From contig CM077152.1 in NCBI GenBank assembly GCA_039583875.1, forward strand, positions 15,797,059 through 15,861,058: DNA of 64,000 nucleotides. Direction: 5' to 3'. Below, piece after piece: positions 1-11,010 of the stretch. The notes under the pieces are model-generated. The model ran no database searches and was not told the DNA's origin. It saw only the letters and a list, made by a program, of their open reading frames with translations. The position numbers and the translations under genes are program-made. This DNA is from Platanthera guangdongensis. Taxonomy: Eukaryota > Streptophyta > Magnoliopsida > Asparagales > Orchidaceae. The stretch's first letter is position 1. Each line of letters begins with the position of its first letter.

Positions 1-68
1 AAACATTCTTCAATTAAACTAAACAAATAGTCAGTGCATTTCCAAAACAACAGATGCTAGCAGCTAGT

Positions 69-360
69 GCATTCATTCTTCGCTACAGCTACTGCATTCC
101 TCCATAACGCCTGAAAATATTAAAAGCAGGCATTAATACATATTTTTCTTTAGTTGATTTGTATACGAAATGTAATAAAATTTTATAAACAAATAAATTC
201 TTACCTTCAATTTTTGGATTTCTGGGACATATTGATCGATTGTGTCTCAATTCCTTACAAATACCACATCTTCTATTACTGTGATGAATTTGCTCGTTCA
301 TTGTATTATGATGTCTACGAGATTGAGCGCTTCCAGTCTTTCGTATTAAACATCATATAT
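69..360 (-). pseudogene. MULE-type transposase C-terminal fragment (zinc knuckle)
   Basis: On the minus strand this stretch encodes a CX2CX4HX4C zinc knuckle (core RCGICKELRHNRSIC) followed by PRNP. That is the typical C-terminal knuckle of plant Mutator-like (MULE/FAR1-type) transposases. A plausible intron (donor GAAG|GTAAGAA at 205-204, acceptor TTTTCAG|G at 111-110) leads to a short last exon that stops near position 69. The matching N-terminal domain lies on the same strand at 6096-6371, so both are probably ends of one gene split by the Gypsy element between them. The catalytic DDE core was not found in the window. Assignment to MULE rests on the knuckle context and the N-terminal partner. 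Confidence 0.5.
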
Positions 361-427
361 TGTGCATGGGTTATACATGCAAATTGTATTTAGATACCGA
401 AGTGAAATTTTATAAGATTCAGACCAA

Positions 428-448
428 CCCCCCCCCCCCCCCCCCCCC
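428..448. repeat. Poly-C run, 21 bases
   Basis: Uninterrupted run of 21 C. It is one of seven long G/C homopolymers in the window; see the separate finding. Confidence 0.95.
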
Positions 449-899
449 AAACATATTTTTTTGTTTTCCGTCTTGCGTCCCATGTTTTTTATAGTTCGTC
501 ATGATATTAAATTTTACATTTATCTGACCTCTTATCTCGCTCTGTTTAATGCATATTTGTGTCTGAAGTACAGGAGTAATAAATCTTACAATAAATCGTA
601 CAGTGCGTTGTCTGTGATCATTTTGTATGCTCGCATTTGTACATATATGCGAGCCAGAAATTTTTGAAATCAACCAAACACCTTCGTGTTTTTTGTAAAC
701 AATAGCTCTTAGTTTTCATGGACATGATCGACTAGAATGCATGTTCTGTAAGCATACTAGGACTAATCTGCACTGATTAGACTGAAATGTTTTAAATTGT
801 ATGTAATTCTGAATAGACCAAGCACTAATAGTGCATAGCATCTCTCAATTTGTTCTAAAAACAGTTCCAACTTGTAAATCGTGAGGTATTAGAAAGTCC
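449..899. other. AT-rich spacer, nothing recognised
   Basis: Low-GC DNA without a convincing coding frame. Short open frames here lack any recognisable domain. It probably belongs to the MULE remnant that flanks the Gypsy insertion. Confidence 0.5.
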
Positions 900-1324
900 G
901 TGATTAGGTTATCTTGTGATGAGGCTCCATTTAAATGCTTGGGTGTGCATTTAACCACTTCCCCCATGATTTTTCATATGATAGAGATCATGGGTTTGAC
1001 CGGTCAACCCACTCCCCGTGATCTTCTCCACAATAGGAGAAATCATGTGTGCCTCACATTACACAACTTCTGCCACCGCCCGGTTGCCGGTCGCCGTCGC
1101 CGCCCGGCCGCCACCGGCCGCCGCCACCTACCCCCACCGTCTGCAGCTGGCCGGCCGCCACTGCCGGCCGCCGACTGCTGCCGCCAACCACTGCCACCGC
1201 TGCCACTGCTTGTAGGTCGGCCACCGTCCGATCATTACAGAGCGTCCATCGCCGTTCGATTTACAGGTAACCACTCACTAACCACTAAGTTAGTGGGGGA
1301 GCCCGCCATAACCACCTCCTGAAG

Positions 1325-1334
1325 GCTATAAAAG
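1325..1334 (+). promoter_or_regulatory. LTR TATA box of Tat-1
   Basis: CTATAAAAGG lies in an LTR-like region, followed by a CT-rich leader and then the gag frame about 230 bases downstream. The arrangement fits a U3-R boundary; the transcription start is inferred. Confidence 0.5.
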
Positions 1335-1565
1335 GAGTCTCAGGTCTACTCAATTCTCATTTTTTTGCTCCTGGAGTCTTCTTCTTCCTTAAGTCAAAGC
1401 TCTGTCGAACTCCTCCCTCGGGTCATCTTCAAGCCGCCTGCGAGCCAGAGAAACGCTCAAGTCCCCAAGTGTGCGGAGAAAGTAAGAAAATGACCACCAC
1501 CAGCGCTCAAGCACATCAGCCACCAAGTTAGCATCCAGTACTCACTCGGCGAAGCCTATTGCCCG

Positions 1566-2632
1566 TTGCGAGTCAGAAATTATCTCTCACCTCTAAGTTG
1601 TAACGAGGAGCGGTCTATCGCCCTCAATTCTCCGAACATATTGTCAAAAAGAGCCACCCTCACTACTGAAGAACCAGTCCCCGAGGAACGCATTAAGTCG
1701 GCCATTAGGAAGTTTGAGGACCTAATGGCAAAGCACGTCGCGCAAACAAACGAGCTCCAGGTCATGATATTTGCTATCAGTCGAGAAGTAAAGCAGTCCT
1801 CCACAGCGCCATTCAAGCAAGTTGATTCACCGCCATCAGGAGAACTTTTCACCTCAACTAGACATTGCTTGCACAAGGAGTACGACATAGAGAAGGACTT
1901 TTCAATTACAAGTAGCTCCCACATGCCCGCAGCATTACTCCACGAGATGCATGATCGTCACCTCGCCAATCTTCATTATGAAGAAAACTTTGGAAACATG
2001 ATGGGTCCTAATGCGTCAGCCACGAAGAAGGGGCTAAGTGAACATCTACCCAACTACAACTCACCTGACTCCTGGGCAGGCCCGGGTCCAGAAGATGGCT
2101 TTGAAATCCACAGTTTTAGCGGAACCGGCAACCCGCTGGCACACGTGAAGTGTTTCGAAGCTATCATACACGCTCGCAACGCTTTAGATCAACTCATAGT
2201 CCAAGCATTTCTGACAACACTAAAAGGGAAAGCTCGAGCTTGATTTCATTCTCTGCAAGAAGAGAGGATAAACAACTACATTGAACTCGCAGCTCTCTTT
2301 ATCAAAAGTTCATGACGGTCAGAAAGTCCACACCTGAAAGTCCAAGCTCGTATAAAGTCTAGAAAAGGAAACTAAAGAACAGTGTGTTCCCCGAGCATAA
2401 GAGAAAATGCGATCAACGCACAAGTACATACCAAGAGCGAGAGTTGCGTCAGTTTGCGGTGCTCAACGCCCCCCAAGGCAATATCTTTGAAGCAATTCGT
2501 AACCACCCGGCCTTGTGCAGGCCCAGGGCGCTCGCTCCTGGCCGAGGAGATTTGTCAAAGTATTGCGAGTATCACCGGGATCATGGTCACAACACCGACG
2601 GGTGCAATCGGCTAAAGGAAGAGATCCAGTGA
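1566..2632 (+). pseudogene. Tat/Retand-type gag, frameshifted
   Basis: The first block (to 2243) ends with a capsid-like segment FSGTGNPLAHVKCFEAI followed by a region ending LKGKARA, the usual lead-in to the conserved W-F/H-S-L block of Tat gag. The frame is then lost to stops, and a second block (about 2384-2632) carries KYCEYHRDHGHNTDGCNRL, the degenerate zinc-finger-like motif seen in Tat-lineage Gag C termini. No credible ATG opens the first block: an ATG at 1490 meets a stop after 13 codons. Gag would form the retrotransposon's cytoplasmic particle. This copy cannot encode it intact. Confidence 0.7.
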
Positions 2633-2735
2633 CCGACCAGTCTGGGGGTGGTTGATCAACTCCTATCAAGGAAGAGGCAGACTCCTAGTCAGAGCATGAG
2701 ATGTACAATCATCAGAATTGGTAGTCATCCACTAA

Positions 2736-3023
2736 GTGGACGGAGGGATTACCGTTACTGTGTTGTTTTTATCAACACTATTTCAACTCAAACTAACCAC
2801 TGACAACCTCGGGCTAACATCTGTCAGTGCACGTGTTTCGGGGAACGCCCCAGTACCAGTCATAGGCATCATTACTCTTCCGGCCACTCTTGAAGAAGCA
2901 TCGAGGCAAGCAACCTATGACGTACAGTTCGTTGTCATCCAAGTTGATTCTGACTACACCGCAATACTCCAACAATCACTCCTAGATATTTTCCAATCTC
3001 GCTCCTGCCACTTCCATCCTTGA
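2736..3023 (+). pseudogene. Tat-lineage protease remnant
   Basis: The frame contains VSGNAPVPVIGIITLP, then ATYDVQFVVIQVDSDYTAIL, matching the flap and C-terminal half of Tat/Ogre aspartic proteases (the family normally reads ...V-G-I-L-P...FLV-V...YNAILG-RP). The catalytic D-S/T-G is not present upstream. The frame stops before any reverse transcriptase, and tandem repeats begin about 200 bases later, so the rest of pol has been deleted. Confidence 0.55.
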
Positions 3024-3229
3024 GTCGTTTCCTTTTTCGGTCATTTATTTATTTGCTATTGTAAAAACCGCAAACATGAGCTTGCAAAAGTATCTTTTTG
3101 CTATTTTAATCCCTAATTGAGAAATTGTTTAGCCAGGTTAAGGTGCAAAACTGGATTGAGTACCTACATTCTCCGGCAGTCGGATTTAGTACTTACATTC
3201 TCAGTCGTTACTGCAAGCCGACACTCTGT

Positions 3230-3785
3230 CATCGCAAGGGATTGCCCCCCTTTCGCAACAAAGCCGCGGACTAGAACCGTGCAAACTAAGCCGTGAGCCT
3301 GACTCGTGCAAATCTGGCAAGGGTTTGTCCCCCTTTCACCACAAAGCCGCGGACTAGAGCCGTGCAAATTAAGCAGCGAGCCTGGCTCGTGCAAACCTTG
3401 CAAGTGTCTGTCCCCCTTTTGTGACAAAGCCGCGGACTAGAGCTGTGCAAACTAAGCCGCGAGCCTGACTCGTGCAAACCTCGCAAGGGTCTGCCCCCCT
3501 TTCGCGACAAAGCCGCGGACTAGAGTCGTGCAAACTAAGTCGCGAGCCTAACTTGTGCAAACCTCGCAAGGGTCTGTCCCCCTTTCATGACAAAGTCGCG
3601 GACTAGAGCCGTGCAAACTATGCCTCGAGCCTGACTCATGCAAACTCCCCGTGGGGGCCTACCCCCCTCACGGCCAAGCCGCGATTACAACCCGCGCAAA
3701 CTAAGCCGCGAGCCCGACTCGTACAAACTCCTCGTGGGGGCATGCCCCCCTCACGGCAAAGCCGCGATTACAACCCGCGCAAACT
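3230..3785 (+). repeat. Tandem array, about seven units of ~82 bp
   Basis: Units begin near 3234, 3317, 3399, 3482, 3566, 3648 and 3730. Each carries a run of C followed by AAGCCGCG and GTGCAAACTAAG. The last two units are more diverged and contain GATTACAACC. This is the 3' untranslated tandem repeat region of the Tat-1 element. Confidence 0.85.
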
Positions 3786-4035
3786 AAGCCGCGGGCTAAA
3801 ACCGTGCAAACTAAGCCACGGCCTGGAACCGTGCAAACTAAGCCGCGGCCTGGAACCATGCAAACTAAGCCGCGGGCTAGAACCGTGCAAACTAAGTTGC
3901 AGGCTAGATCCGTGCAAACTAAGTCGCGGGCGAGATCCATGCAAACTAAGCCGCGGACTGGAACCGTGCAAGCTAAGCCGCGGGCTAGAACCATGCAAAC
4001 TAAGCCGCGGGATGAAACTGTGCAAACAAAGTTGC
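3785..4035 (+). repeat. Tandem array, nine or ten units of ~27 bp
   Basis: Consecutive units share AAGCCGCGGGCTAGAACCG then TGCAAACT. The unit is a sub-segment of the preceding ~82-bp repeat, so the long unit seems to contain the short one and to have been amplified secondarily. Open frames through this array on both strands are repeat artefacts. Confidence 0.85.
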
Positions 4036-4266
4036 GAACTCAGTTCACGTAAAATACTTTGTCCACACTCTCCTGCAAGTCAAACTCGCAAAAACAGTTC
4101 TCAAAGGAGAAAAAGGGAAAAAACGAAACAGCTAAGTGACATAAAAATAACGATGTCATACAGATCTGCGCACAAGAGCGCCCACTACAACTGCTAAGCA
4201 AAAAAAACACACGACACAAACAGCTGAAGGAAGAGTACAAAAACGTACAAATACAGAAACGTGAGG

Positions 4267-5850
4267 TCACTACTCATCAGCAGCACCGACATCAGAACGC
4301 TCATCCTCGGAAACGTCATCAAAGTTAAACTCAGAGGTGTCGTATCCTAGGTGCCGGCCGGCAAAACGAAAGGGCTTCGCCACTCCACGCCTGAGGGCTA
4401 ACTCACGGGCATCTTCCACTTGAGGCTTCACCTTCTTGGACCAGATCTCGTCGTGCACCTCATCCGCAATCAGGCAACGGTCCCGCATGTAGTCCAACGA
4501 CTCCAAGTACTTAGCGAGTCCAGCGGCCTTCAGCTTCGATATACAGCTGTCAGAAGATAGCATCTCCACTTGGGCCCTTGCCTCCCGAAGCTGAGTATCT
4601 AAGCTGGTGGTTTCCTCCTGGGAATGCTTCAGCACCTGGGTGGTCCTCTCCACCAGTGTCTTCTCTACCTCCAATGTCATGCGTGCATCCTCCAACTCGT
4701 ACTTTAGCTTGGGCCCCATCCGACGGAATCGTGAAACATCACGGTCATGTTCCTCCCTCAAGGAGGCGAGTGAACTCGTCGTCAATCTGAGCTTCTCCTG
4801 AAGGGTCAAATACCCGTCTTTCAGGCTCACATAGTGGACATTCCAAGTAACGGCAATCTGGCATGAGTCTCAATCTGCACAAAGGAAAATGAAAATTAGC
4901 ATCACAGGACGAAAAATGAAAATCTCACACAAACAAGAGTACTTACCACTTCATTCACCGCCTTCAAAGAAGAAGATAGTCTCGGAGTCGCGGCCTCCGC
5001 AGGGAAAGACTGGGGGGCAGACGAACTAAGCACCTGCACCTCGGGAGGCGAACCGACACGGCTACCGGAAGGAGAATCACCACTCGAAGAAGACGAACAG
5101 GGCACCGCGCTCCCGCCACCTTGAGAAACTACAACGGCCTTCCATTTCCGACTACCACCCAAAGACGTCTCAACGGTCCGCCCAGAAATGGAAGAAATGT
5201 CGCATTGCAGCAAGGGCTTCTCCTCTACAAATAAAAAGATGTTGAATAGGCGATTAGTCAATTCACGGGGCTCTGAAAATCCCAGCACTGGGGAAAATTC
5301 TCACTCCTTCCCCTTCTGGCGGTAACAACGATCGGGGAGCAAACTCCACACCTCCGGTAAGCCCCAAGGGTTCTTGATGTATCCGGAAAGGGTGTTCGCG
5401 TGACGATGGTCTATCCAGGCCTCGAAATCGAGCCAACTCTTATTGTTGTGAATCTTCACACGGTCCCCACCATCGGAGCGGACATCGCACAACTCTCGGA
5501 AGCACTCGAAAGAAAGTCTCCTGTCATGCTCACGGAAGAAAACAACCATGCCCATAAGGCGCACTACTCCCAACGAGGTAAACTGGGAGATCGGAACCCC
5601 GCAAAATTTCAAGATCTCGGTCACTTCCTCACAAGGCGGGAATCAGAAGTCAAACCATAAAGTGCTTTAGCAGACTGTCAGACAGCCTCGGGGGGGGGGG
5701 GGGGGATTATGCGCTCTCTGCTCGACATGCGGAATTCTCACTTCTAAATCAGCAGGTAGCCTGAACTTCTTCCTCCAAATGACGATTTGGTCCTTGGTAA
5801 GAGAAGAGCGTAGACGCAGTGGTCTCGTGGTACGCTTCGAGCCCTGTCAC
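4267..5850 (-). pseudogene. Antisense extra ORF (aORF) of Tat-1, spliced and frameshifted
   Basis: Three minus-strand blocks read as one gene. Block 1 (about 5850-5308) contains LTKDQIVIWRKKFRLPADLE and later FTSLGVVRLMGMVVFFREHD, the helical N-terminal type seen in antisense ORFs of Tat/Retand elements. Block 2 (about 5227-4948) is Ser/Pro-rich. Block 3 (about 4869-4270) is a charged coiled coil ending in an acidic tail. Consistent introns are visible: GTGAGAAT...TTTGTAG near 5307-5228, and GTAAGTAC...GCCAG near 4947-4870, the latter joining the blocks in phase 0. A poly-G run at 5690-5705 and a nearby frame break disable block 1. The function of aORF proteins is not known to me. Confidence 0.5.
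5690..5705. repeat. Poly-G run, 16 bases
   Basis: Homopolymer inside the antisense ORF of Tat-1, close to the point where its reading frame breaks. Confidence 0.95.
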
Positions 5851-6056
5851 CAGAAAGGAAAAATCAGATACAGTGTGAAAAGCACAACTCACAACGGTAA
5901 AATTAAAGGGTAGGCCCCCTTGAAGCGGGCCAAGGGGCGCCTCCGAGCAGATCTTCATTAGCACACGCACGCGCGCGGCCCAATGCACACGCACGCATCC
6001 AGGCACGAAACCTGTGTGTGAAACCTGTGCTTATTTCCAAAGCACGTATTGTACAT

Positions 6057-6142
6057 GCATTTTAGGAAAAGTGTTCAACACGAAAGTTGTAGATCTCATC
6101 GAGATATACAACTTTCGTGATGAATATTTTTCCTAAAAATGC
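6057..6142. repeat. Hairpin with ~35-bp arms
   Basis: Arms begin GCATTTTAGGAAAA and are centred on CGAAAGTTGTAGATCTC facing ACAACTTTCG; they match with a few mismatches over about 35 bp. It is adjacent to, and reads into, the MULE N-terminal frame. The CGAAAGTTGTAGATCTCGTC-type hairpin is a frequent motif in plant transposon-rich DNA. Confidence 0.75.
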
Positions 6143-6371
6143 AAGCTCTATCACAACCCAATAGAACCCTCGGTTTAGGCCGGCTTGTAAGCTTATCGGC
6201 ACTTTGAATAGTTACAACAAATCTCAATCCCTTTGCAACTATTTGGGCCCACAATATTAACTCCTCCTTTGATTCAAAACACAATTTTGTGACAAAGTGT
6301 GCTCCAACATCAACTTGTGTGGTTTGCGACGATTCAACGCATGTCAACAATTTAATATTTTCCAAACTCAT
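6096..6371 (-). pseudogene. MULE-type transposase N-terminal domain
   Basis: The 91-residue frame contains CFESKEELILWAQIVAKGLR, then FVVTIQ, then RPKPRVLLGCDRACIFRK. This pattern (F-S/E-K-E-E-L...W...G-F-V-V-I...R-P-K-V-L-L-G-C-R-G-Y-R) is the N-terminal DNA-binding module of plant MULE/FAR1-like proteins. The reading frame runs out in the adjacent hairpin. The zinc-knuckle fragment at 69-360 on the same strand is the likely C terminus. Their separation by a complete retroelement suggests the MULE was already present when Tat-1 landed in it. Confidence 0.5.
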
Positions 6372-6865
6372 TTCAACAAACTATAACAAATTGACCAAAC
6401 TCGGATTTTTTGCACCTAATATAACAACACAATCAGAAATATTATGAAGCAAACTAACTTCAATTCTAACTCATTTAGACATTCACAAATTCACAGTGGG
6501 ACTGAATACCTCAAACAAATGTAGGAATCGGTGCAATTTGAAAGCGGTGAGTGAGAAGGAATACCATTAAACTACATTCAAAATGAAAACATCATTTAAA
6601 TCAAACAATAACAGAGCTACCAAATACAATGTGCATCTTTTATAACTGAACTCAGACTAATGCAATAACATAAATATTTGTTACACATATATAGTATCAG
6701 CAATGCCAAAAAAAAGGAAGCCTAACATGACCCTGCAAATCAAAATCAGCAAGCTTAACAAGAATCAACGCCAAAATCTGCACTCTTTGACACCATCTCA
6801 ATGAATGACTCTTTGCTCATGCAAATGCAAATACACTGACAGTAGATTGCTAGATAATTATACTA
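6372..6865. other. AT-rich non-coding DNA upstream of the MULE frame
   Basis: No domain-bearing frame. Because it lies upstream (in minus orientation) of the MULE N-terminal block, it may be the leader or first intron of that gene. Confidence 0.4.
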
Positions 6866-7263
6866 CTAAATTGATTGGACAGAAACTAATATGGGAAATA
6901 AAAACAGCTTACCGATCTTCACCAAAAGACTCACACATTCAATGAATACCTGGAAGAGGAGCACAAATTCACAATGTGTGAAGCAAAAAAATGAAACCCA
7001 GGTGAAGCAAAAATGAAACTGAGATGCAAAACCTCTTACAAAAAATGGCATCACTTGAATTGCAGAAAAACTGAAATGAGAGAGGGCATAGTGAGGACTC
7101 ACTCTGGAAATGAAGGAGAGAGTGAAATGAAGAAGTTTGGACGGGGAGCTGCTGAAAATGCCGGCTAGGGCTCGACGAAGTGATCGGAAGTTGGACGGGG
7201 CGTTGCGAGAGGTAACCAGTGGCAATAGGGAACAAACGACAGGACGTTGCTGCAAATGTCGGT

Positions 7264-7390
7264 TAGGCGCTGCGTGCGGAAGGATGGAGGAGGCGCTGCG
7301 GTCGGAGGTTGGAGGCGATGTGGGCGGAGGTTGGAGGAGGCGTTGCGGGCGGAGGTTGGAAGCGTAGCGGGCAGAGGTTGGAGGCACGAT
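7264..7390 (+). repeat. G-rich minisatellite
   Basis: Imperfect repeats of GGAGGCGTTGCGGGCGGAG/GTTGGA-type units, about five copies of ~25 bp. The open frame across them on the minus strand (6866-7387) is low-complexity and unrelated to a known domain. Confidence 0.65.
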
Positions 7391-8149
7391 GAGAGCGAAC
7401 CAGCGGGCGGCTAGGGCACGGGAAAGATAAGGGATTTGGTTTGCCCCTATCCGGTTATAAAATGATTTTTATTTATGCGTTATTATTTTTTATTTAATAT
7501 CTTGATCTGCACATAGCCAATTTAGAATTGAACGTAACATTCGCCAAAAAAAACTCCCGTTTATTTTTCAACTCTCATGTTCTCTCCCATTTGTTAATAA
7601 TTTTACTGTCGCGGCTCGCTCGCCGTTTTCTGAAACGAAGGCGAAGTTCTCCAGGTGATTTATACTTCATTCTTTGATTGTTGTTCGTGGTGTTCTTATT
7701 TCGCCTTACGAGTGTGGTGTCATCTGCTTCATTCGTTGATCCCCCAATTAATCGTGATTCCTTAAATCTTCTAGGTTAGTTTTCTAATTACTAATTATCG
7801 CCCTCCTTTGAATTTCTTCGACTCCTTGATCCCTATGTTCGACGAGAGCTCTATTGCACGAATTTTCCGACGGGTTTGTAATTAGAGATTCTTTATCACC
7901 CGATGTTCTACTGGGATTTCGTTATACGTGATTTATTGCTATATTTCTAGGCCCAATCTTGTACAGGCGCGGGATCTGCTGGCACTTGTTAAGCAGCAGC
8001 AGAAGAAGAAAAATAAGATACAGTGGATTGCTGTGTTTCTGTTTAATAACTGAAACACATAGTAGGTATTTACGGTGCTAGTAAAAAAAAAATAATTTTG
8101 AACTTCATTCCTTCAAAGTAATCTTTCAAATCATGCAAAAACCAGTCAA
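7391..8149 (+). other. Possible leader exon and first intron of GHR copy 1
   Basis: Around 7605-7655 there is a leader-like sequence ending TCTCCAG|GTGATTTA, a good splice donor, followed by T-rich intron-like DNA. This position upstream of the first coding exon of GHR copy 1 would fit an untranslated exon. The acceptor AAAACAG just before the ATG at 9801 could serve it. Transposon remnants fill the space between. The evidence is weak: no homologous leader could be confirmed in copy 2. Confidence 0.25.
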
Positions 8150-9180
8150 TTGTATGCACTTGGTTGCAAGGTCCATGTTGCGGTCTGCTCGAGGCTCTTG
8201 GTAGACCGGGCTTACTGGACCGTCTTAGCCCGTCGAGCGCGCAATCAGTTAAGAAATCACAGAACAGTGAGAGAGAGTCTTTTTAACGTGAAAAACCACT
8301 TGGTCGATTTGGCTGTCTATCAAAATTCCACTAGATAGCGTTGTATTACCGGGCTTTAAGGAAGAAGGTGAGGGCGATAGGCCGCTCCTTGTTATAACTT
8401 AGAGGTAAGAGAGTGGAGAGGTTCTAAGCGAGACAAGGCTCCGTTCTCGAATCGGTGGTCTAGCTCCTTCTCACGATGGGTGAGTGCACGGACTTGTGAG
8501 CGTTTGCAGGATCCTCCTTAACTTTGAACGCAGTGACTGCGAAGGCTTGCAATGCGGGTCAAAGGATCAAGTGAAGTTCCGGCGGTGAACGTGCAAGGAA
8601 GGGTGAGAGAAAAAGTAAGGGCGTAGGGGGAATTTCGGAGAAGGAAAAAGATAAAAATGAAGAGGATCCGGGGTCTATTTATAGATTTTTGAAAGGGCAA
8701 CCCAGTAATTTTACCTGATAACTACCTGGCGGACATATGGGTAAGCCTGAATTTGAGCACGCGGATCACCCTTTTTAGAGAAATGACGACCCTACCTACA
8801 GGCCGAGAAAAAGCTCGCCCTGAAAAATGGGCGGCCTGACGAACCAGGCGGTCGTCCCCAACCGCCCACACGATGGGCGGCCAGCCAAGCCCCCGGCTGC
8901 CCGAGCATTGGGCGGACATGGGGGGGGGGGGGGGGGGGGGCCTTAGATGCCGGCCAAGTCCCCGGCGTCGGGCGGCCCTGGCCGCTCAATCGTCGTTCGG
9001 CCAAGTGGGGTGGGGGTGGAGGCCCTTGGGGGCCTTCCAAGCCACCGGCCTCCCGAGCGCTAGGCAGCCAAGGCCCCAGCCGCCCGAGCGTCGGGAGGCA
9101 ATATATCGGTGTGCAGATTGCGCGCGCAGCGGTTTTGTCCGTAACTCCCCACTTTGTTAGGGGGGGACATGGGAATTCTG
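8150..9180 (-). repeat. LTR-like repeat remnant (minus orientation)
   Basis: On the minus strand a TATA box CTATAAATAGAC (8684-8673) is followed by a CT-rich leader. Several phrases recur in the related stretch at 33600-34560, for example GATAGGC..CCGCTC and a CGCGCAA..CAGT block. GC-rich GGGCGGCC/CCCCGGC words repeat at 8870-9105. This looks like a solo or truncated LTR of a high-copy family; ends were not found. Confidence 0.4.
8920..8940. repeat. Poly-G run, 21 bases
   Basis: Homopolymer of 21 G inside GC-rich repeat DNA; one of seven such runs. Confidence 0.95.
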
Positions 9181-9299
9181 GCTATGTGCACCTAGGAATT
9201 CCTATAAATTCGGGACGACCCCATCAATCCTCTTTTTATTTCAATCATTTCAAAATCATCCTAATATCGCATTTTCTTGTATAAAGAAGCATGTTATTA

Positions 9300-9780
9300 T
9301 TTAAACTATGTTGGTGTAGAAATACCATGTGATTTGTTCTTCCCTGTGAGATTAAGCTTTGGGGTTGAATATGAGTTTGACCGCTTATGTTGTCTCCTTT
9401 GGTTCCCGCTCTCTAACAAGTAATATTAGAGCTGGTGGTTTGGCCGAGATGGAATGCGTTCATGCTTTTCATGTCTTCTTTGGGTCTTGGTGTTTGCAAT
9501 CATAGTTGAGCAAGATTCAAGTGTGAGTGACTCGGAGTGAAGACCAGTTTGGAGAGCTTCTCACATGTGAGGGAGATTGCTAAGGTCCTAAAGAGTGATA
9601 ATGTATTGGCTTACTCCGGCATTTGATAGGTGGAAAATTTGTCAGTGTAGAAATATCATGTGGAAGTCCTCACCAATATACTTATACTTTTTTGATTAGA
9701 TGTGGTTTGGTACCCCATGATTCGTACTCCATAACTTATAATCCTCATTCATCCTTTGTTCTAATTCAAAAGTTATTAAA
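9300..9780 (+). repeat. LTR retrotransposon remnant just upstream of GHR copy 1
   Basis: GTGTAGAAATACCATGTG near 9313 is echoed by GTGTAGAAATATCATGTG near 9645. Between them lies TAATATTAGAGCTGGTGG, resembling a decayed initiator-Met primer-binding site, and GTGAGGGAGATTG, resembling a polypurine tract. The pattern suggests a collapsed pair of LTR fragments. It ends about 20 bases before the GHR start codon, so it may now supply the promoter or leader. Confidence 0.35.
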
Positions 9781-9800
9781 AGCTTTAGAAAACAGCTTTA

Positions 9801-10015
9801 ATGGCTCGGCATGCGCTGGATGAAGTGACAGAAGCTGGAGCTTTCAGCCCCTCGCCATCAAGTTTTCGCAATTTTGTTTCAAAAGATCAGAGCTCTCAGT
9901 TCCCTGCAGAGTTCGGAAGATACCATCTTTACGTATCATATGCATGCCCCTTTGCCTGTAGATGTCTCACATACTTAAAACTCAAGGGACTTGAAAAAGC
10001 CATCACTTACACAGT

Positions 10016-10060
<45 letters not shown>

Positions 10061-10972
10061 CCTTTTCTATCATTTACGTACTGTAGTCCTGAAGTTAATG
10101 GTATTCACCTTTTAGGCTGTGAAACCAAAATGGGAAAGGACTAAAGAAACTGATGACTATTTCGGATGGGTCTTTCCTGTTTCTAGCACAGAAGAACCTG
10201 GCGCCGATCCTGATCCACTCAATGGAGCTAAGAGCGTCAGAGAACTTTATGAGCTTGCAAGCCCAAATTATGTTGGAAAATATACTGTTCCTGTATGTGT
10301 AAAAATTCTTGTTTTATTATTCATCCGATTTCCTTTTAGCAAAACTTTCTTCTCTTATTTGGCACAAGACAAGCAATATGATTTCTTGAGCATCATATTT
10401 AACAGGTCCTTTGGGATAAGAAACTCAAAACAATAGTAAACAACGAGAGTTCGGAAATTATCCGCATGTTGAACACGGAGTTCAATGAAGTGGCTGAAAA
10501 TGCTGATTTGAACTTGTACCCCTCTGACCTGAAATCACAGATTGATGATGTCAATGAATGGGTTTATGAGAGGATAAGTATTGGTGTATACAAGTGTGGT
10601 TTTGCCAAGAAGCAAGTGCCTTATGACGAGGTAATAGATTTCTTATGGTTTTAAACACCTTTGAATGAAGAAATTTATTCATCTTTACTGACTCCGATGG
10701 TTCACCTTTCATTTAGGCTGTAATACAGTTATATGAAGCCTTAGACAGATGTGAGGAGATACTAAACAAGCAGCGCTATATTTGTGGGAATCACTTGACT
10801 GAAGCTGATATTCGTCTTTTTGTGACTTTGATAAGGTTTGATGAGGTAGGGTTCTTTAATTTATATTATAATATAATCGGAGTAATTACGAAAAGCTGTT
10901 TGCGTCTAAATTTACATTGTTAATGTATATGTACAAATTTAATTTTAAATGTATGTTAACAATGTAAACTAA

Positions 10973-11010
<38 letters not shown>

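Larger units (their letters stand above)
900..6000 (+). mobile_element. Defective Tat/Retand-like Ty3/Gypsy element (Tat-1)
   Basis: Reading left to right, the segment holds an LTR-like promoter region, a broken gag, a protease remnant, two tandem repeat arrays and a long coding region on the opposite strand. This order (gag, pol remnant, 3' tandem repeats, antisense extra ORF) is characteristic of the Tat lineage (Retand/Ogre group) of plant Gypsy elements. Reverse transcriptase, RNase H and integrase are absent, so the copy is internally deleted and non-autonomous. Outer borders are approximate: I could not find a matching LTR pair or target duplication. It sits inside the MULE remnant, whose two ends flank it. 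Confidence 0.6.

Noticed and set aside
3742..4197. Long open frames on both strands across the tandem repeats
   Set aside because: They follow the ~27-bp repeat period (a multiple of three) and have no codon or domain signal.
6866..7387. 173-codon frame on the minus strand
   Set aside because: Pro/Ser/Arg-rich translation of a G-rich minisatellite followed by Phe-rich AT sequence; no domain. Best read as leader of the MULE remnant.
8873..9160. GC-rich frames flanking the poly-G run
   Set aside because: Gly/Arg/Pro-rich, created by GC-rich repeats and a homopolymer; no domain.
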